Counted from the first letter of the stretch, positions 41,626 through 51,446 are shown. The stretch: 64,000 bases of DNA from Bordetella genomosp. 1 (GCF_002261335.1 NZ_NEVL01000005.1:244035-308034); one strand, 5' to 3'. Notes: generated by a model not told the origin, from the sequence alone. Numbers and translations: made by a program.

Positions 41626-42294
41626 ATGCCCACCCACGGTTTCGCCATCCTGCCCCGCGCCGACGGCGTCAGCGACGAGGTACTGCGCCAATACCAGGAT
41701 TTCGCGGTCGCCAACATCAGCGACGTGATGAGCCGCACGACCGGCACCACGGCGCTGCGCCCGTATCATCGTACGCGCCGCATCCTCGGCCGCGCCTTCA
41801 CCGTGCGCACCCGCCCTGGCGACAACCTGATGGTGCACAAGGCGCTCGACAGCGCGCAGCCCGGCGACGTGATCGTGGTGGACGCGGGCGGCGACACGCG
41901 CAACGCCATCATCGGCGAAATCATGACGGGCTGGGGCGCCAGGCGCGGCCTGGCCGGCATCATCATCGACGGCGCGATCCGCGACACCGAGGTCATCGGC
42001 GCGGCCGACTTCCCCGTCTATGCGCGCGCGGCCGCCCATCGCGGCCCCTACAAGGACGGCCCGGGCGAGATCAATGTGCCGGTGAGCATCGACGGCATGG
42101 TGGTGCTGCCCGGCGACCTGATCGTGGGCGATGCCGACGGCCTGCTGGCGATCCGCGCCGACGAGGCCGCAGCGATCGCCGAGAAGGTGCGCGCGATCGC
42201 CGCCAGCGAGGCCAGCATCCTGGCGCAGATCGCGGCAGGCACGCTCGATCGCTCGTGGGTCGACGCCAGCCTCAAGGCCAAGGGCGCCCTCTGA
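41626..42294 (+). CDS. RraA-like / HMG aldolase family protein
   Basis: The 222-residue protein is of the RraA family. The aldolase Arg-Asp motif is present in DGAIRDTEVIG, together with IIGEIMTGWGARRGLAGI, which forms the phosphate/oxyanion pocket, and VLPGDLIVGDADGLLAI at the C-terminus. Such proteins cleave 4-hydroxy-4-methyl-2-oxoglutarate or decarboxylate oxaloacetate with a divalent metal. As first gene of an operon with a 2-hydroxyacid dehydrogenase and a Bug protein, it is more likely an aldolase in a carboxylic-acid pathway than an RNase E regulator. A second family member lies at 26840. Confidence 0.85.
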   Translation: MPTHGFAILPRADGVSDEVLRQYQDFAVANISDVMSRTTGTTALRPYHRTRRILGRAFTVRTRPGDNLMVHKALDSAQPGDVIVVDAGGDTRNAIIGEIMTGWGARRGLAGIIIDGAIRDTEVIGAADFPVYARAAAHRGPYKDGPGEINVPVSIDGMVVLPGDLIVGDADGLLAIRADEAAAIAEKVRAIAASEASILAQIAAGTLDRSWVDASLKAKGAL

Positions 42295-42308
42295 ACCGGA
42301 TCCGCACC

Positions 42309-43337
42309 ATGAGCCAACTCCCCATTCTCGCGCGCCTGGACCTGTGGGTGCACCCGATCTTCGACGAACGCGTGCAACAGGCCGGCCACGCCCGCCTGCG
42401 CGTGCTGCCCGCCCACGGCGACCCCGCCGTCACGCTGGCCGGCCTGCGCGAGGCCAGCGCCTATCACGTGCACGCCGCCAAGGACGAGCTGCCGCGGCCG
42501 CTGTGGGTCTCGGCCGAGCTGCTGCGCGAGTGCCCCGGCCTGCTGTGCGTCTCGTCCTCGGGCGCGGGCTACGACACCATCGACGTGGCCGCCTGCACCG
42601 CGGCCGGCGTGCCGGTGGTGAACCAGGCCGGCATGAACGGCGACTCGGTGGCCGAGCTGACCTTCGCGCTGCTGTTGGCCGTGCAACGCCGCGTGGTCGA
42701 GTCGCATCAGCAACTGCGCACGGGCCAGGGCTACACGCGCGAATCGCTGATGGGCCATGAGATCCGCGGCACCTGCATCGGGCTGGTGGGCATCGGGGAG
42801 ATCGGCACGCGCGTGGCGCGCATCGCGCAGGGCTTCGGCATGCGCGTGTGCGCCTACGACCCGCTGCTCGAGTCGGCCACCATCCGTGCACGCGGCGCCG
42901 AGCCGGTGACGCTCGACGCCCTGCTCGCCCAGAGCGACGTGGTGTCGCTGCACTGCCCGCTCGATGCGGGCACGCGCGGCATGATCGGCGCGCGCGAATA
43001 CGCGGCCATGAAACCCGGCGCGGTGTTTCTCTCGACCGCGCGCGGCGGCATCCACGACGAGGCCGCGCTCGAGGCCGCGCTGGCCGCGGGCCATCTGGCG
43101 GGCGCCGGCCTGGACGTGTGGCTGCAGGAGCCGCCCGGCAACGACGCGCCGCTGCTGCAGCGGCCCAACGTGGTCGGCACCTTCCACACCGCCGGCGTCA
43201 CGCACGAGGCGCGCCGCAACGTGGCGCAGGGCTCGGCCGAACAATTGCTGATGATGTTGCGCGGCGAACGCCCGCCGCGCCTCGTCAACCCCGAGGTCTG
43301 GCCGCGCGCGCTCGAGCGCCTGCGGCGCGCGGCCTGA
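42309..43337 (+). CDS. D-isomer-specific 2-hydroxyacid dehydrogenase
   Basis: The 342-residue NAD(P)-dependent enzyme reduces 2-oxo acids (or oxidises D-2-hydroxy acids). The nucleotide-binding motif is GLVGIGEIGTRVARIAQGFG. The catalytic arginine lies in STARGGI, the glutamate in VWLQEPPGN and the histidine in TFHTAGVTH, so the triad is complete. It follows the RraA-like gene by 14 bases and precedes the Bug gene by about 50, in one operon. Hydroxypyruvate/glyoxylate reductases and phosphoglycerate dehydrogenases are the nearest known activities; the true substrate is open. Confidence 0.91.
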   Translation: MSQLPILARLDLWVHPIFDERVQQAGHARLRVLPAHGDPAVTLAGLREASAYHVHAAKDELPRPLWVSAELLRECPGLLCVSSSGAGYDTIDVAACTAAGVPVVNQAGMNGDSVAELTFALLLAVQRRVVESHQQLRTGQGYTRESLMGHEIRGTCIGLVGIGEIGTRVARIAQGFGMRVCAYDPLLESATIRARGAEPVTLDALLAQSDVVSLHCPLDAGTRGMIGAREYAAMKPGAVFLSTARGGIHDEAALEAALAAGHLAGAGLDVWLQEPPGNDAPLLQRPNVVGTFHTAGVTHEARRNVAQGSAEQLLMMLRGERPPRLVNPEVWPRALERLRRAA

Positions 43338-43388
43338 ACGATCCACAACACGAGCGGCCCCAGGCCGCCATCCCCCAGGAGACATACC

Positions 43389-44387
43389 ATGCAGCAACCC
43401 ACCCTGCGGCGCGGCTACGCGCGCCTGCTGGCCGGCGTCACCCTGATGGCCGCGCTCACCGGCATGGGCGGCACGGCCCAGGCCGCCGGCTATCCCGAGC
43501 ATCCGATCAACTTCATCGTGTCGTACGGCCCCGGCGGCGGCACCGACCTGCTGGCGCGCATGATGGCGCCGTTCCTGCAGAAATACCTGGGCAGCGACAG
43601 CCGCATCGTCGTGCTCAACCGCCCCGGCGCAGGCGGCGCGATCGGCTTTGCCGAGCTGGCGCGCGCCCAGCCCGACGGCTATACCATCGGCTTCATCAAC
43701 ACCCCCAACCTGCTCACCATTCCGATCGAGCGCAAGACCGCGTTCACGTGGAAGAGCTTCGACCTGATCGGCAACGTGGTCGACGATCCGGGCGCGTTCG
43801 CGGTGCTCGAGTCCAATCCGGTCAAGACGCTGGCGGAGCTGTCGACCTACGCCAAGTCCAAGCCGGCGGCCGCCACGGTGGGCACCACCGGCACCGGCTC
43901 CGACGATCACCTGGCCATGCTGCAGTTCGAGCGCGCCTCTGGCGCCAAGCTCACCCACGTGCCGTACAAGGGCGCGGGCGAAGTGCGCGGCGCGGTGGCC
44001 GGCGGCGAGATCATGATCGGCGCGATCAACGTGGGCGAGGTGCTGCAATACCAGAAGGGCGGCACGCCGCTGCGCTTCCTGGGCCAGATGGGCGCGACGC
44101 GCTCGCCGCTGCTGCCCGACGTGCCTACCTTCAAGGAGCAGGGCTTCGACATCGAGCTGGCCTCGTTGCGCGGCATCGCCGCGCCCAAGGGCCTGCCGGC
44201 GCCGGTGCGCGACAAGCTGGTGGCCGCGCTCGACCAGACCATGAAGGATCCCGCCTTCCAGGCCAAGGCGCGCGAGATGTACGCCCCGGTGCGCTACCTG
44301 GCGCCCGCCGACTATGCGCGCGAGCTGGAGGCGGGCGAGGCCACCTTCCGCAAGCTGTGGCAGCAGGCGCCGTGGATCGACAAGTAG
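43389..44387 (+). CDS. Bug-family (TctC-like) periplasmic solute-binding protein
   Basis: The 332-residue protein has a signal peptide ending GGTAQAAG, then YPEHPINFIVSYGPGGGTDLLARM, the diagnostic start of Bug proteins. These bind carboxylic acids and feed tripartite tricarboxylate (TctAB) transporters or act as sensors. No TctA/TctB genes are adjacent, which is normal for orphan Bug proteins. Its place at the end of the hydroxy-acid operon suggests it binds the substrate or a precursor. A hairpin with TTTT follows. Confidence 0.94.
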   Translation: MQQPTLRRGYARLLAGVTLMAALTGMGGTAQAAGYPEHPINFIVSYGPGGGTDLLARMMAPFLQKYLGSDSRIVVLNRPGAGGAIGFAELARAQPDGYTIGFINTPNLLTIPIERKTAFTWKSFDLIGNVVDDPGAFAVLESNPVKTLAELSTYAKSKPAAATVGTTGTGSDDHLAMLQFERASGAKLTHVPYKGAGEVRGAVAGGEIMIGAINVGEVLQYQKGGTPLRFLGQMGATRSPLLPDVPTFKEQGFDIELASLRGIAAPKGLPAPVRDKLVAALDQTMKDPAFQAKAREMYAPVRYLAPADYARELEAGEATFRKLWQQAPWIDK

Positions 44388-44409
44388 GATCGCGGCTTTG
44401 CCGTGCAGG

Positions 44410-44434
44410 GGCCCGGCCGCAAGCCGGGCCTTTT
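44410..44434 (+). terminator. Intrinsic terminator after the Bug gene
   Basis: GGCCCGGC pairs with GCCGGGCC around CGCAA and is followed by TTTT. Confidence 0.85.
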
Positions 44435-44438
44435 GTTC

Positions 44439-44486
44439 GTGCAACGGCGCGTGCAACGGCGTGCGCAGCGGCGCGCGCAGCGGGGT
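44439..44486. repeat. Four tandem 12-base repeats
   Basis: GTGCAACGGCGC is repeated four times with increasing divergence (GTGCAACGGCGT, GCGCAGCGGCGC, GCGCAGCGGGGT), ending 46 bases before the next gene. Confidence 0.8.
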
Positions 44487-44532
44487 TAAGCTGTGGCGGC
44501 GCCGTGTGGCGCGCTTCTGGAGTGGTTGCAGC

Positions 44533-45222
44533 ATGAATACCCCGACCGGCCTGACCACCGCGCTCGCGCCCGGCAAGACCGACACGCTCGGCCTTGCCGG
44601 CCCGGCCGGCCATATCGAACTGCTGCGCGATGCGCCCGCGGGCGCGCCGCGCGGCCTGGCCATCGTCACCCATCCGCAGCCGCTCCTGGGCGGCAGCCCG
44701 CGCCACAAGATTCCGCACCGGCTCGCTCATGCGCTGCGCGACGACGGCTGGCTGGTGTATCGCCCGGCCTTTCGCGGCGTCGGCGCCAGCGCCGGAACCT
44801 ACGATCACGGCGAGGGCGAGAGCGCCGACCTGCTCGCGCTGATCGCGGCGCTGCGCGCCGAGGCCGCCGCCCTGCCGCTGGCGCTGGTGGGGTTCTCGTT
44901 CGGCGCCTACGTGGCGGCGCGCACCGCGCGCGCCCTGGCCGATGCGGGCGCCAGCCCGGCCTGCACGGCGCTGGCCGGCCTGCCGGTGGGCGAGGTGCCG
45001 GCCGAACGCAGCTACGACACGCCGACGCTGCCGGCCGACGTGCTGCTGATCCACGGCGAGGCCGACGCCCAGGCGCCGCTCGCGCCGCTGATGGACTGGG
45101 CCCGGCCGACGCGCCACCCGGTCGTGGTGGTGCCCGGCACCGACCATTTCTTCAGCGGCGCGCTGGAGACGCTGATCGGCCTGGTGCGAGCCCACGCGGC
45201 GCGCGCGCTGCCCCCCGCCTGA
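44533..45222 (+). CDS. Alpha/beta hydrolase (small, cytoplasmic)
   Basis: The 229-residue protein has the alpha/beta hydrolase core: THPQPLLGGSPRHKIPHRL near residue 50, the nucleophile elbow GFSFGAY near residue 120, VLLIHGEADAQAPL carrying the likely acid near 175, and the histidine of PGTDHFFSG near 205. The HPQPLxGG start is typical of a subgroup of soluble hydrolases similar to CocE/YheT-like proteins of unknown substrate. It has no signal peptide. It stands alone between two terminator-bounded units. Confidence 0.87.
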   Translation: MNTPTGLTTALAPGKTDTLGLAGPAGHIELLRDAPAGAPRGLAIVTHPQPLLGGSPRHKIPHRLAHALRDDGWLVYRPAFRGVGASAGTYDHGEGESADLLALIAALRAEAAALPLALVGFSFGAYVAARTARALADAGASPACTALAGLPVGEVPAERSYDTPTLPADVLLIHGEADAQAPLAPLMDWARPTRHPVVVVPGTDHFFSGALETLIGLVRAHAARALPPA

Positions 45223-45367
45223 GCGCAGGGCCCGGGCGGTCAACGCGCCGCCCCCGGGTTTTCGATTGTCTCAACCGCGCGACACCCGCCTTTTGCGCGT
45301 CCCGGGTGCCGTATCATGCAGTGTCACCCCGCCGCCTCGCGCGGGGCCACACTCGCAGGGCAGCCTC

Positions 45368-45826
45368 ATGTTCGTCCGTCCGGTCGGTCCCACAGACGCC
45401 GATACCGTCAGCGCCTGCGTCGGCGCGCTTTTCAATGAACTGCGGGGCAATCCCCCCGACACGCCGCACGAATTCACGCGGGCCCAGGCGCGCGCCATCC
45501 TGGCCATGCGCGACCGCGTCTTCGGCTTCATGCTGCACGACACCGATGCGCGCCATCCGGTCGGCCTGATCATGCTGACCGAAAGCGCCGCGTTCTACGC
45601 CAAGGGCGTCTACGGCCTGATCACCGAGCTCTACATCCAGCCCGAGCACCGCAGCACCGGCCACGCCCAGCTGCTGCTCGACGCGGCCGCCGAGTTCGGC
45701 CGCCGGCGCGGCTGGAGCATGCTGGAAGTGGGCGCGCCGCCGCAGCCCAAGTGGCAGCGCTCCCACGCCTTCTATGTGAAGTCGGGCTTCCGCGAGATCG
45801 GTCCGCGCCTGCGCATCGATCTCTGA
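45368..45826 (+). CDS. GNAT family N-acetyltransferase
   Basis: The 152-residue protein has the GNAT core: an N-terminal beta-alpha unit (FVRPVGPTDADTVSACV), a central strand with ITELYIQPEHRSTGHAQLLL containing the acetyl-CoA pyrophosphate loop (RSTGHA, a variant of R/QxxGxA), and the C-terminal FYVKSGFREIG. It should acetylate an amine; the substrate is unknown. It converges with the FAD monooxygenase gene, ten bases apart. Confidence 0.87.
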   Translation: MFVRPVGPTDADTVSACVGALFNELRGNPPDTPHEFTRAQARAILAMRDRVFGFMLHDTDARHPVGLIMLTESAAFYAKGVYGLITELYIQPEHRSTGHAQLLLDAAAEFGRRRGWSMLEVGAPPQPKWQRSHAFYVKSGFREIGPRLRIDL

Positions 45827-45836
45827 ACGCCGCGGC

Positions 45837-47027
45837 TCAGGCGAGCGCCTGGGCCGCTTCGTGCTCCGACTTCAGCCCGCTCAGGAAGTACCGCTTGAGC
45901 AGCACCTGCGGCAGCCAGCGCATCGCCGCATTGCGCAACGCGAAGCTCCACGCCGAGGCCGGCACGTAGACCGGCGCGAGCTGGCGGCTGCGCGTCTGCA
46001 GCCGCGCGATGATGGGCCGCAGGCGCGCGTCGTGCGCCTGCAATGCCTGCGCCAGTGGCGCCTGCGCCAGCGTCTGCGCCAGCACCGCGGCCGAGGCCAG
46101 CGCCATGCCGGCGCCCTGCCCCGAGATCAGCGACAGGCTGTGCGCGGCATCCCCCGCGAGCAGGATGCGGCCAGCGTGCCAGCGCGGCATGTCCACCATG
46201 GCCAGGTCGTCCATCACGATGGGCGCATCGGCGGGCAGGCGCGCCAGGTTGCGTGCCACCTCCGGATGCGTGCCCGCCGCCAGCGCTTCCAGCATGGCGC
46301 GGCGCTGCGGCGCCGGCACCGCCCCCGACTCGACGCTGCGCCACACGTGCAGCGCGGCCATGCGGCCATCGCCCAGCCCGTGGTACTCCACCTGGTGCCC
46401 GACCGTCGCATACGACACGAAGTCGCGCGCCAGGCCGGCGGCGTTGTCGACCTCGTAGGCGGCATAGCGATAGCCCAGCGGCTCCAGGCGCGGATCGGCG
46501 CCGGCCGCGGCGCTCGCCGCGCCGAACACCCGGTCGCGCAGCGCCGAGCGCACGCCATCGGCGCCGATCAGCAGCTCGGCGCGCAGGGCCGTGCCGTCGG
46601 AAAGCGTCACGTCCACGCCCTGCGCGTCCTGCACCGCGTCGGCCACGGTACATGAGAGCCGCAGTTCGCAACGGTCCCGCACGGCCTCGTGCAGCACGCG
46701 CACCAGGTCGGTACGCCGCAGCGTGATCCAGTCGATCTGCGCCAGCAGGTCGCGATAGCGCAGCCGCAGGATCTCGCGCCCCTTGCGGTCGCGATAGACG
46801 TTTTCGCCGATCTCGCGTTCCACCTCGCGCAGCGCCGGCACCAGCCCCATTTTGCGCACCGTGTACAGGCCCGGGCCCGACAGGCCCATCATGTAGCCGC
46901 CGTCGCGCAGGTGCGGCGCGCGTTCGGCCAGCACCACGCGCCAGCCGGCGCCGGTGAGCCACCAGGCGCAGGCCAGCCCGGCCACGCCGGCCCCCGCGAT
47001 CACGGCCAGGGGAGCTTGCTTGGTCAA
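45837..47027 (-). CDS. FAD-dependent monooxygenase in a siderophore-uptake operon
   Basis: The 396-residue flavoprotein has the three FAD signatures of the p-hydroxybenzoate-hydroxylase fold: [16 protein letters not shown] at the N-terminus, [13 protein letters not shown] (DG motif, about residue 155), and [20 protein letters not shown] (GD motif, about 285). It should hydroxylate an aromatic or related ring. The start is TTG at 47027, overlapping the MFS transporter stop as TTGA, with GGAG upstream. Coupling to a receptor and permease suggests it modifies the imported siderophore or releases iron from it; this is inference. Confidence 0.87.
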   Translation of the reverse strand: MTKQAPLAVIAGAGVAGLACAWWLTGAGWRVVLAERAPHLRDGGYMMGLSGPGLYTVRKMGLVPALREVEREIGENVYRDRKGREILRLRYRDLLAQIDWITLRRTDLVRVLHEAVRDRCELRLSCTVADAVQDAQGVDVTLSDGTALRAELLIGADGVRSALRDRVFGAASAAAGADPRLEPLGYRYAAYEVDNAAGLARDFVSYATVGHQVEYHGLGDGRMAALHVWRSVESGAVPAPQRRAMLEALAAGTHPEVARNLARLPADAPIVMDDLAMVDMPRWHAGRILLAGDAAHSLSLISGQGAGMALASAAVLAQTLAQAPLAQALQAHDARLRPIIARLQTRSRQLAPVYVPASAWSFALRNAAMRWLPQVLLKRYFLSGLKSEHEAAQALA

Positions 47028-48268
47028 TTGTGTTCTCCAGAAAACGTGAGAGACGCCATGCGGCGCGCGATCCGCGCGACCACCGCCACGGCGAACGCGG
47101 CGCACGCCGCGGCCAGCCCGAAGCAGGCGCCATAACCCAGGGATTGCGCCAGCGCGCCGGCGGCCACGCCGGCCAGCGCCGCGGTCGCGGCGTCGGCGCA
47201 CTGGAACAGCGTGAAATCCACGCCGGCCTGCGTCGGGGAGGCGTGGCCCATCAGCCAGGCGTAAAGCGCCACGAAGCCGGCCGCGGCCAGCCCGCCCTTC
47301 ACCACGGCGGCCGCCAGCAGCCAGGCCGTGGCCACCGCCGGGCCGGCCAGCGCCAGCGCGCAGAACAGCACCAGCCCGAGCGATTGCAGCACCAGGCATT
47401 GGACGAGCGCACGGCGCGCACCTGCGCGGCGCACGATGAGGGCGCCGAGCGCGGTGCCCACCAGGCCCGCGCTGACGCCGCCCACGCCGTTGAACCAGCC
47501 CACGTCGGCCAGGCTCACGCCACGGTCGAGCAAGAACGGGCCGGTCATGCCGAGCGCGAGCCGCGACCCAAGCTGGAACACCACGGTCAGCACCAGCCCC
47601 ATGCGCACCGCGGACCGGGCCCAGGCCGCGGCCAGGCTCGGTCGCACCGCCGCGCCCGGCCGTGGCGCCGGCGCCGGCCTGCCGCCGAGCAGGAACGGCA
47701 GCGTGAGCACGCACAGCAAGGCCGACAGCGCGACGAGCGCCACGCGCCAGCCGTGCGTGCCGAGCAGCACCACGAACAGCCCCGCCCCCGCGTACATGCC
47801 GAGATAGCTGCCGCCCACCTGCGCGGCGTTACCCCAGCCACGGCTATGCGGCGCAAGCTGTTCGACCGCATGGGCATCGCAGGCGATGTCCACGCTTGCG
47901 GCCAGCAGCGCCAGCAGGCCCAGGGCCAGCAGCAGCGGCGCCGCAGGTGGCTGGCCCGCCGCGGCCAGCGCGAGCAGCAGCGCGATCATCAGCGCCTGGC
48001 CCAGCACCACGATCAGCCGCGAGCGGCGCGGGCCGCCATCGGCCGGCAGGCGCCAGCGCTCGAGCGCCGGCGCCCACAGGAACTTCAGCGCCCACGGCAG
48101 GATGGCGAGCGACATCAGGCCGACCTGGCCCAGCGGCGCGCCGCTGTCGCGCAGCACCGCCGGCATGCCTTGCAACGTGATGCCGCCGACCACGCCCTGC
48201 GCCGCGTACACGCCGCCGATCGCGGCCAGCACGCGCGCGGCGGGCTGCCGGTCAATAGCGGTAGGCAA
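47024..48268 (-). CDS. MFS siderophore permease, RhtX/FptX/YbtX-like
   Basis: The protein has about twelve membrane helices in 414 residues. The N-terminal [20 protein letters not shown] and [14 protein letters not shown] fit the small MFS siderophore-permease group that includes RhtX, FptX and the AmpG-like transporters. These move a siderophore or its ferric complex across the inner membrane without an ABC system. The start is likely TTG 48268, overlapping the receptor stop by 17 bases; a GTG about 35 bases further in is an alternative. It is followed, with overlap, by an FAD monooxygenase. Confidence 0.85.
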   Translation of the reverse strand: MPTAIDRQPAARVLAAIGGVYAAQGVVGGITLQGMPAVLRDSGAPLGQVGLMSLAILPWALKFLWAPALERWRLPADGGPRRSRLIVVLGQALMIALLLALAAAGQPPAAPLLLALGLLALLAASVDIACDAHAVEQLAPHSRGWGNAAQVGGSYLGMYAGAGLFVVLLGTHGWRVALVALSALLCVLTLPFLLGGRPAPAPRPGAAVRPSLAAAWARSAVRMGLVLTVVFQLGSRLALGMTGPFLLDRGVSLADVGWFNGVGGVSAGLVGTALGALIVRRAGARRALVQCLVLQSLGLVLFCALALAGPAVATAWLLAAAVVKGGLAAAGFVALYAWLMGHASPTQAGVDFTLFQCADAATAALAGVAAGALAQSLGYGACFGLAAACAAFAVAVVARIARRMASLTFSGEHN

Positions 48269-50333
48269 CGTTCAGCCCCACCGTGCGGCCCGCGTCGACC
48301 TGGGCATAGTCGCCCAGCACGCCGCCGGCGAAGGCATAGGTGCGATAGCGCTTGTCGGTCAGGTTGTTGACGTAGGCGGTGATGTCCAGCCCGGTGCGCG
48401 GCGAGTACGTGATGCCGGCGTCCACCAGGGTGTAGGCATCCTGGCGCAGGTTGTTGGCCACGTCGAAATACTGCGAGCCGATGCGCCGCACCGCCACGCG
48501 CGGGCGCCACTGTCCGATCGGCGATCCATACGTGCCCTCGGCGCTGAGCTGCACCGTGTACGACGGCGAGAACGGCACGCGCGGCGAGCCGCAGTCGGCG
48601 CACGCCGCCGCGCTGAGCGAGCGGAAGCGGGCACGGTTCCAGCTCGCGTCCAGGCCCAGCGTCCATTGCGCCGTCACGTCCCAGCGCGCGTCGAACTCGA
48701 TGCCGATGGAGCGCGTCTTGCCGACGTTCTCCAGATGCTGATAGCCGATCTGGTCGCTCACGTAGAGCTGGGCATCGCGCACGTCGATGCGATAGAGCGC
48801 CAGCCCGCCGCGCAGCGTGTCGCCCTGGTAGCGCGTGCCGACCTCGTAGCTGATGGCCTTCTCGCGGCCATAGGCCTCGGCGTCGCCGGCCGAGGTGGGC
48901 GCGAGGTTGTAGCCGGCGGGCTTGTAGCCCTGCGACACGTTGGCATAGGCGCGCCACGCATCGTCGAAGCGATAGCCGGCCGACACGCGCCCCAGCACCG
49001 TGTCGCCCCGGGTGCTGCTCTGTCCGCCGAAGTCGTCGTAGCCGAAGGTGGCGAAGTTCAGCGTGCTGCCGGCGAAGTCGGTGGTGGCCTTGTCGCGCGA
49101 CCAGCGCACGCCGGCGCCCAGATCCAGGCGCTCGGTGGCGTGCCAGGTCAGGTCGGCGAAGGCGGCCAGCGATTCGGTGGTGTTGCGCGAACCGGTGTCG
49201 AGCGCGCGGATCGCCATCGGCGCGACCAGGTCGTTGATGTAGTCGCGCGACTGCACCACGCGCTGGCGGTACAGACCGAACACGCTGTCGACCGTGTTCA
49301 CGCCGGTGGAGGCCAGGCGGATTTCCTGCACCTGCTGGCGCCAGTGTTCCGGCTGCTGCGTGAAGTACGGGCCGATGGGATACTCGCGGCTGTAGTGCAG
49401 GCGCTGCCAGGCGGCCATCGCCGAGACGCGCCAGCCGCTGAAATCGTATTGCGCGGTCAGGGCCTGGCTGGTGCCGCAACGGCGCTGCCGGAAGTCGGCC
49501 TCGTCGGCCGGGAAGCCGGGCTGCACGTAGGCCTCGCGGCTGTGGATGTCGTCGAACGGAACATAGCTGTCCTGGCTGGCGCGCGTGCATTCGCCACTGA
49601 CGGCCAGGCCGATCTCCCACGGCGAGCCCTTGGGCGCGAGCCGCAGCCGCGCCGCGCCCGCGTTGGCGCTGTAGCCGCCCACGCCATCCTTGCCGGTGAC
49701 GGGGTTCTCGAGCCGGCCGGGCGCGTCGGTGGTGACGCCGCTGATGCTGCCGTAGAGCAGGTCCTGGACCAGCGGACCGCTGGCGCCCGCGCGCAGGATA
49801 TAGCCGTCGCGGCTCGACACGCCGGCACCCGCGCTCACGCGCACCTCGTCGCCGGGCACGTGCGAGACGATGTTGAGCACGCCGCCCAGCGCGCTCTTGC
49901 CGTACAGCGTGGACTGCGGGCCCTTGAGCAGCTCGACCCGTTCCACATCGACCAGCTGCTGCGCGGCGAAGGTCGGCAGCTGCGGCACGCCATCCACGTA
50001 GACGGTCAGCGCCGGGTTGAAGAAATCCTGCGCCGAGGTGATGCCGCGCACCGAGATCACGGGAAACAGCAGCGAGCCGCTCTGCGCCATCTGGACGCCG
50101 GGCAGCACGCGGCCCAGTTGCATCGTGTTCTCGACCTGCCGCGCCGCCAGTTCGCTGTCGGACACGACGCGCACGGCGCCGTTGACGCTGTCGAGCGCCT
50201 GGTCGCGCTTGGAGGCGCTGACCGTGATGGCCGGCAGTTCGGCGGGCGCGGCCGCCTCCTGGGCGGCGGCCTGGCCGGCGCCGAGCGCCAGCATCGCGAG
50301 CACGGCGGCGCGCAGGGCTTGGGGGTAAGTCAT
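48252..50333 (-). CDS. fyuA: FyuA-like TonB-dependent receptor (yersiniabactin/pesticin receptor family)
   Basis: The 693-residue outer-membrane receptor has a signal peptide ending GAGQAAAQ, a TonB-box region (ITVSASKRD) and a barrel ending VGLNVAYRY. Several stretches closely match Yersinia FyuA as I recall it: [58 protein letters not shown] and the C-terminal [13 protein letters not shown]. FyuA is about 673 residues, so the length fits too. The ligand is probably yersiniabactin or a related phenolate-thiazoline siderophore made by other bacteria. It heads an operon with an FptX/YbtX-like permease and lies opposite a YbtA-like AraC gene across a Fur box. The symbol reflects family membership, not proven function. 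Confidence 0.88.
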   Translation of the reverse strand: MTYPQALRAAVLAMLALGAGQAAAQEAAAPAELPAITVSASKRDQALDSVNGAVRVVSDSELAARQVENTMQLGRVLPGVQMAQSGSLLFPVISVRGITSAQDFFNPALTVYVDGVPQLPTFAAQQLVDVERVELLKGPQSTLYGKSALGGVLNIVSHVPGDEVRVSAGAGVSSRDGYILRAGASGPLVQDLLYGSISGVTTDAPGRLENPVTGKDGVGGYSANAGAARLRLAPKGSPWEIGLAVSGECTRASQDSYVPFDDIHSREAYVQPGFPADEADFRQRRCGTSQALTAQYDFSGWRVSAMAAWQRLHYSREYPIGPYFTQQPEHWRQQVQEIRLASTGVNTVDSVFGLYRQRVVQSRDYINDLVAPMAIRALDTGSRNTTESLAAFADLTWHATERLDLGAGVRWSRDKATTDFAGSTLNFATFGYDDFGGQSSTRGDTVLGRVSAGYRFDDAWRAYANVSQGYKPAGYNLAPTSAGDAEAYGREKAISYEVGTRYQGDTLRGGLALYRIDVRDAQLYVSDQIGYQHLENVGKTRSIGIEFDARWDVTAQWTLGLDASWNRARFRSLSAAACADCGSPRVPFSPSYTVQLSAEGTYGSPIGQWRPRVAVRRIGSQYFDVANNLRQDAYTLVDAGITYSPRTGLDITAYVNNLTDKRYRTYAFAGGVLGDYAQVDAGRTVGLNVAYRY

Positions 50334-50369
50334 AGGACCTCGGGGAGGAAAGGATTCGCTTAGAATTGC

Positions 50370-50389
50370 AAATAAGAATTATTGTTATC
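50370..50389. promoter_or_regulatory. Fur box between the FyuA-like receptor and AraC genes
   Basis: AAATAAGAATTATTGTTATC matches much of the Fur consensus GATAATGATAATCATTATC and sits in the divergent gap, 37 bases upstream of the receptor ATG. Confidence 0.68.
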
Positions 50390-50444
50390 AACTCGTCACC
50401 CGGCTAACGCTTTCCGGGCCGAGTTGTCGTTTTCGGGGTAGACC

Positions 50445-51446
50445 TTGCACACCGCCACCACCGCCGCCCGCGCCCCCCAGGCGCTCGCGGGCCAGTCCCA
50501 TCCGCTGCTGCCGGCCGTCAGCCTCCCCGCCTCGTGGGCCGACATGGTGCGGGTCGAGAGCTATGAAGACGAGCTCACGATCACGGCCTGGGACGGCGTC
50601 CCTTCGCAGGCGCTCGACGTGCGCGCCGAGGGGCCGCCGATGCTGTGCATCGCGGTGTTTCTCGAAGGCACGGCCAGCATGGTGATCGACGGCGGCCCGC
50701 CGCTCGTGGCCGAATCCGGCATGGCGGTGATCCAGACCGGCGACCGCTGGGTGCGCGGCCACTTCCAGATGCCGGGCGGAAAGCCGGTCCGGCTGATCGA
50801 CATCCGCTACACGCCGGCCGGCCTGCTGCGCGCGGGCGGACGCCCGCTGGCCGCATTGCAGGGCGACTTTCTGCAGGACCGCAGCGTGCCCGAAGCGGGC
50901 TCGCTGATGGCGGGCTTTCGCGCACCGCCGGCGCTGCTGCGCATCGCGACCGACGTGATCGAATGCCGCTACGAAGACGCCGCCGCGCGCCGGCTCTACC
51001 TGCGCGCCAAGGCGCTCGAGACGCTGGCGGTGGTGCTGGACATGCTCAACACCGGTGCGGGTCCGGCGATCGATCCGCGCGAACGGCGTCTGCTGGCGCG
51101 CGCCCGCGACCTGATCGAAACCCGCTACGACGAAGACTGGAGCGTGCGCCGGCTGGCCCAGACTGTGGGTCTGGGCGAGAAGCGGCTGAAGGCGGGCTTT
51201 CGCGCGGTCGCGGGCCGCACCGTGCACGCCTATCTGCTGGAGGTGCGGCTGGAGGCGGCCGCCAAGCTGCTCGAGGGCGGCCAGCCGGTCACCGCCACCG
51301 CGCTGGCGATCGGCTTCTCCAACCTGAGCCACTTCAGCAAGATGTTCCGCCGGGTCAAGGGCGTGGCGCCGAGCCGCTGGGCCCGCAGCGCCCAGGGCAC
51401 GCCGCCAGATCCGGCCACCGCTGCTGACAAGGCGAAACGTGCATGA
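50445..51446 (+). CDS. AraC family regulator, YbtA/PchR-like
   Basis: The 333-residue regulator has an N-terminal sensing half and a C-terminal AraC domain (about residues 220-315) with SVRRLAQTVGLGEKRLKAGF and ATALAIGFSNLSHFSKMFRR. It closely resembles the AraC regulator encoded at 20806 and, in architecture, YbtA and PchR, which bind a ferric siderophore and activate its uptake genes. The likely start is TTG 50445 with GGGG upstream; there is no ATG before residue ~34. It is divergent from the FyuA-like operon. Confidence 0.85.
   Translation: MHTATTAARAPQALAGQSHPLLPAVSLPASWADMVRVESYEDELTITAWDGVPSQALDVRAEGPPMLCIAVFLEGTASMVIDGGPPLVAESGMAVIQTGDRWVRGHFQMPGGKPVRLIDIRYTPAGLLRAGGRPLAALQGDFLQDRSVPEAGSLMAGFRAPPALLRIATDVIECRYEDAAARRLYLRAKALETLAVVLDMLNTGAGPAIDPRERRLLARARDLIETRYDEDWSVRRLAQTVGLGEKRLKAGFRAVAGRTVHAYLLEVRLEAAAKLLEGGQPVTATALAIGFSNLSHFSKMFRRVKGVAPSRWARSAQGTPPDPATAADKAKRA

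Noticed and set aside
45837..51446. Complete yersiniabactin island
   Set aside because: Only uptake and regulatory homologues are present; there are no peptide or polyketide synthetase genes and no integrase or tRNA boundary.
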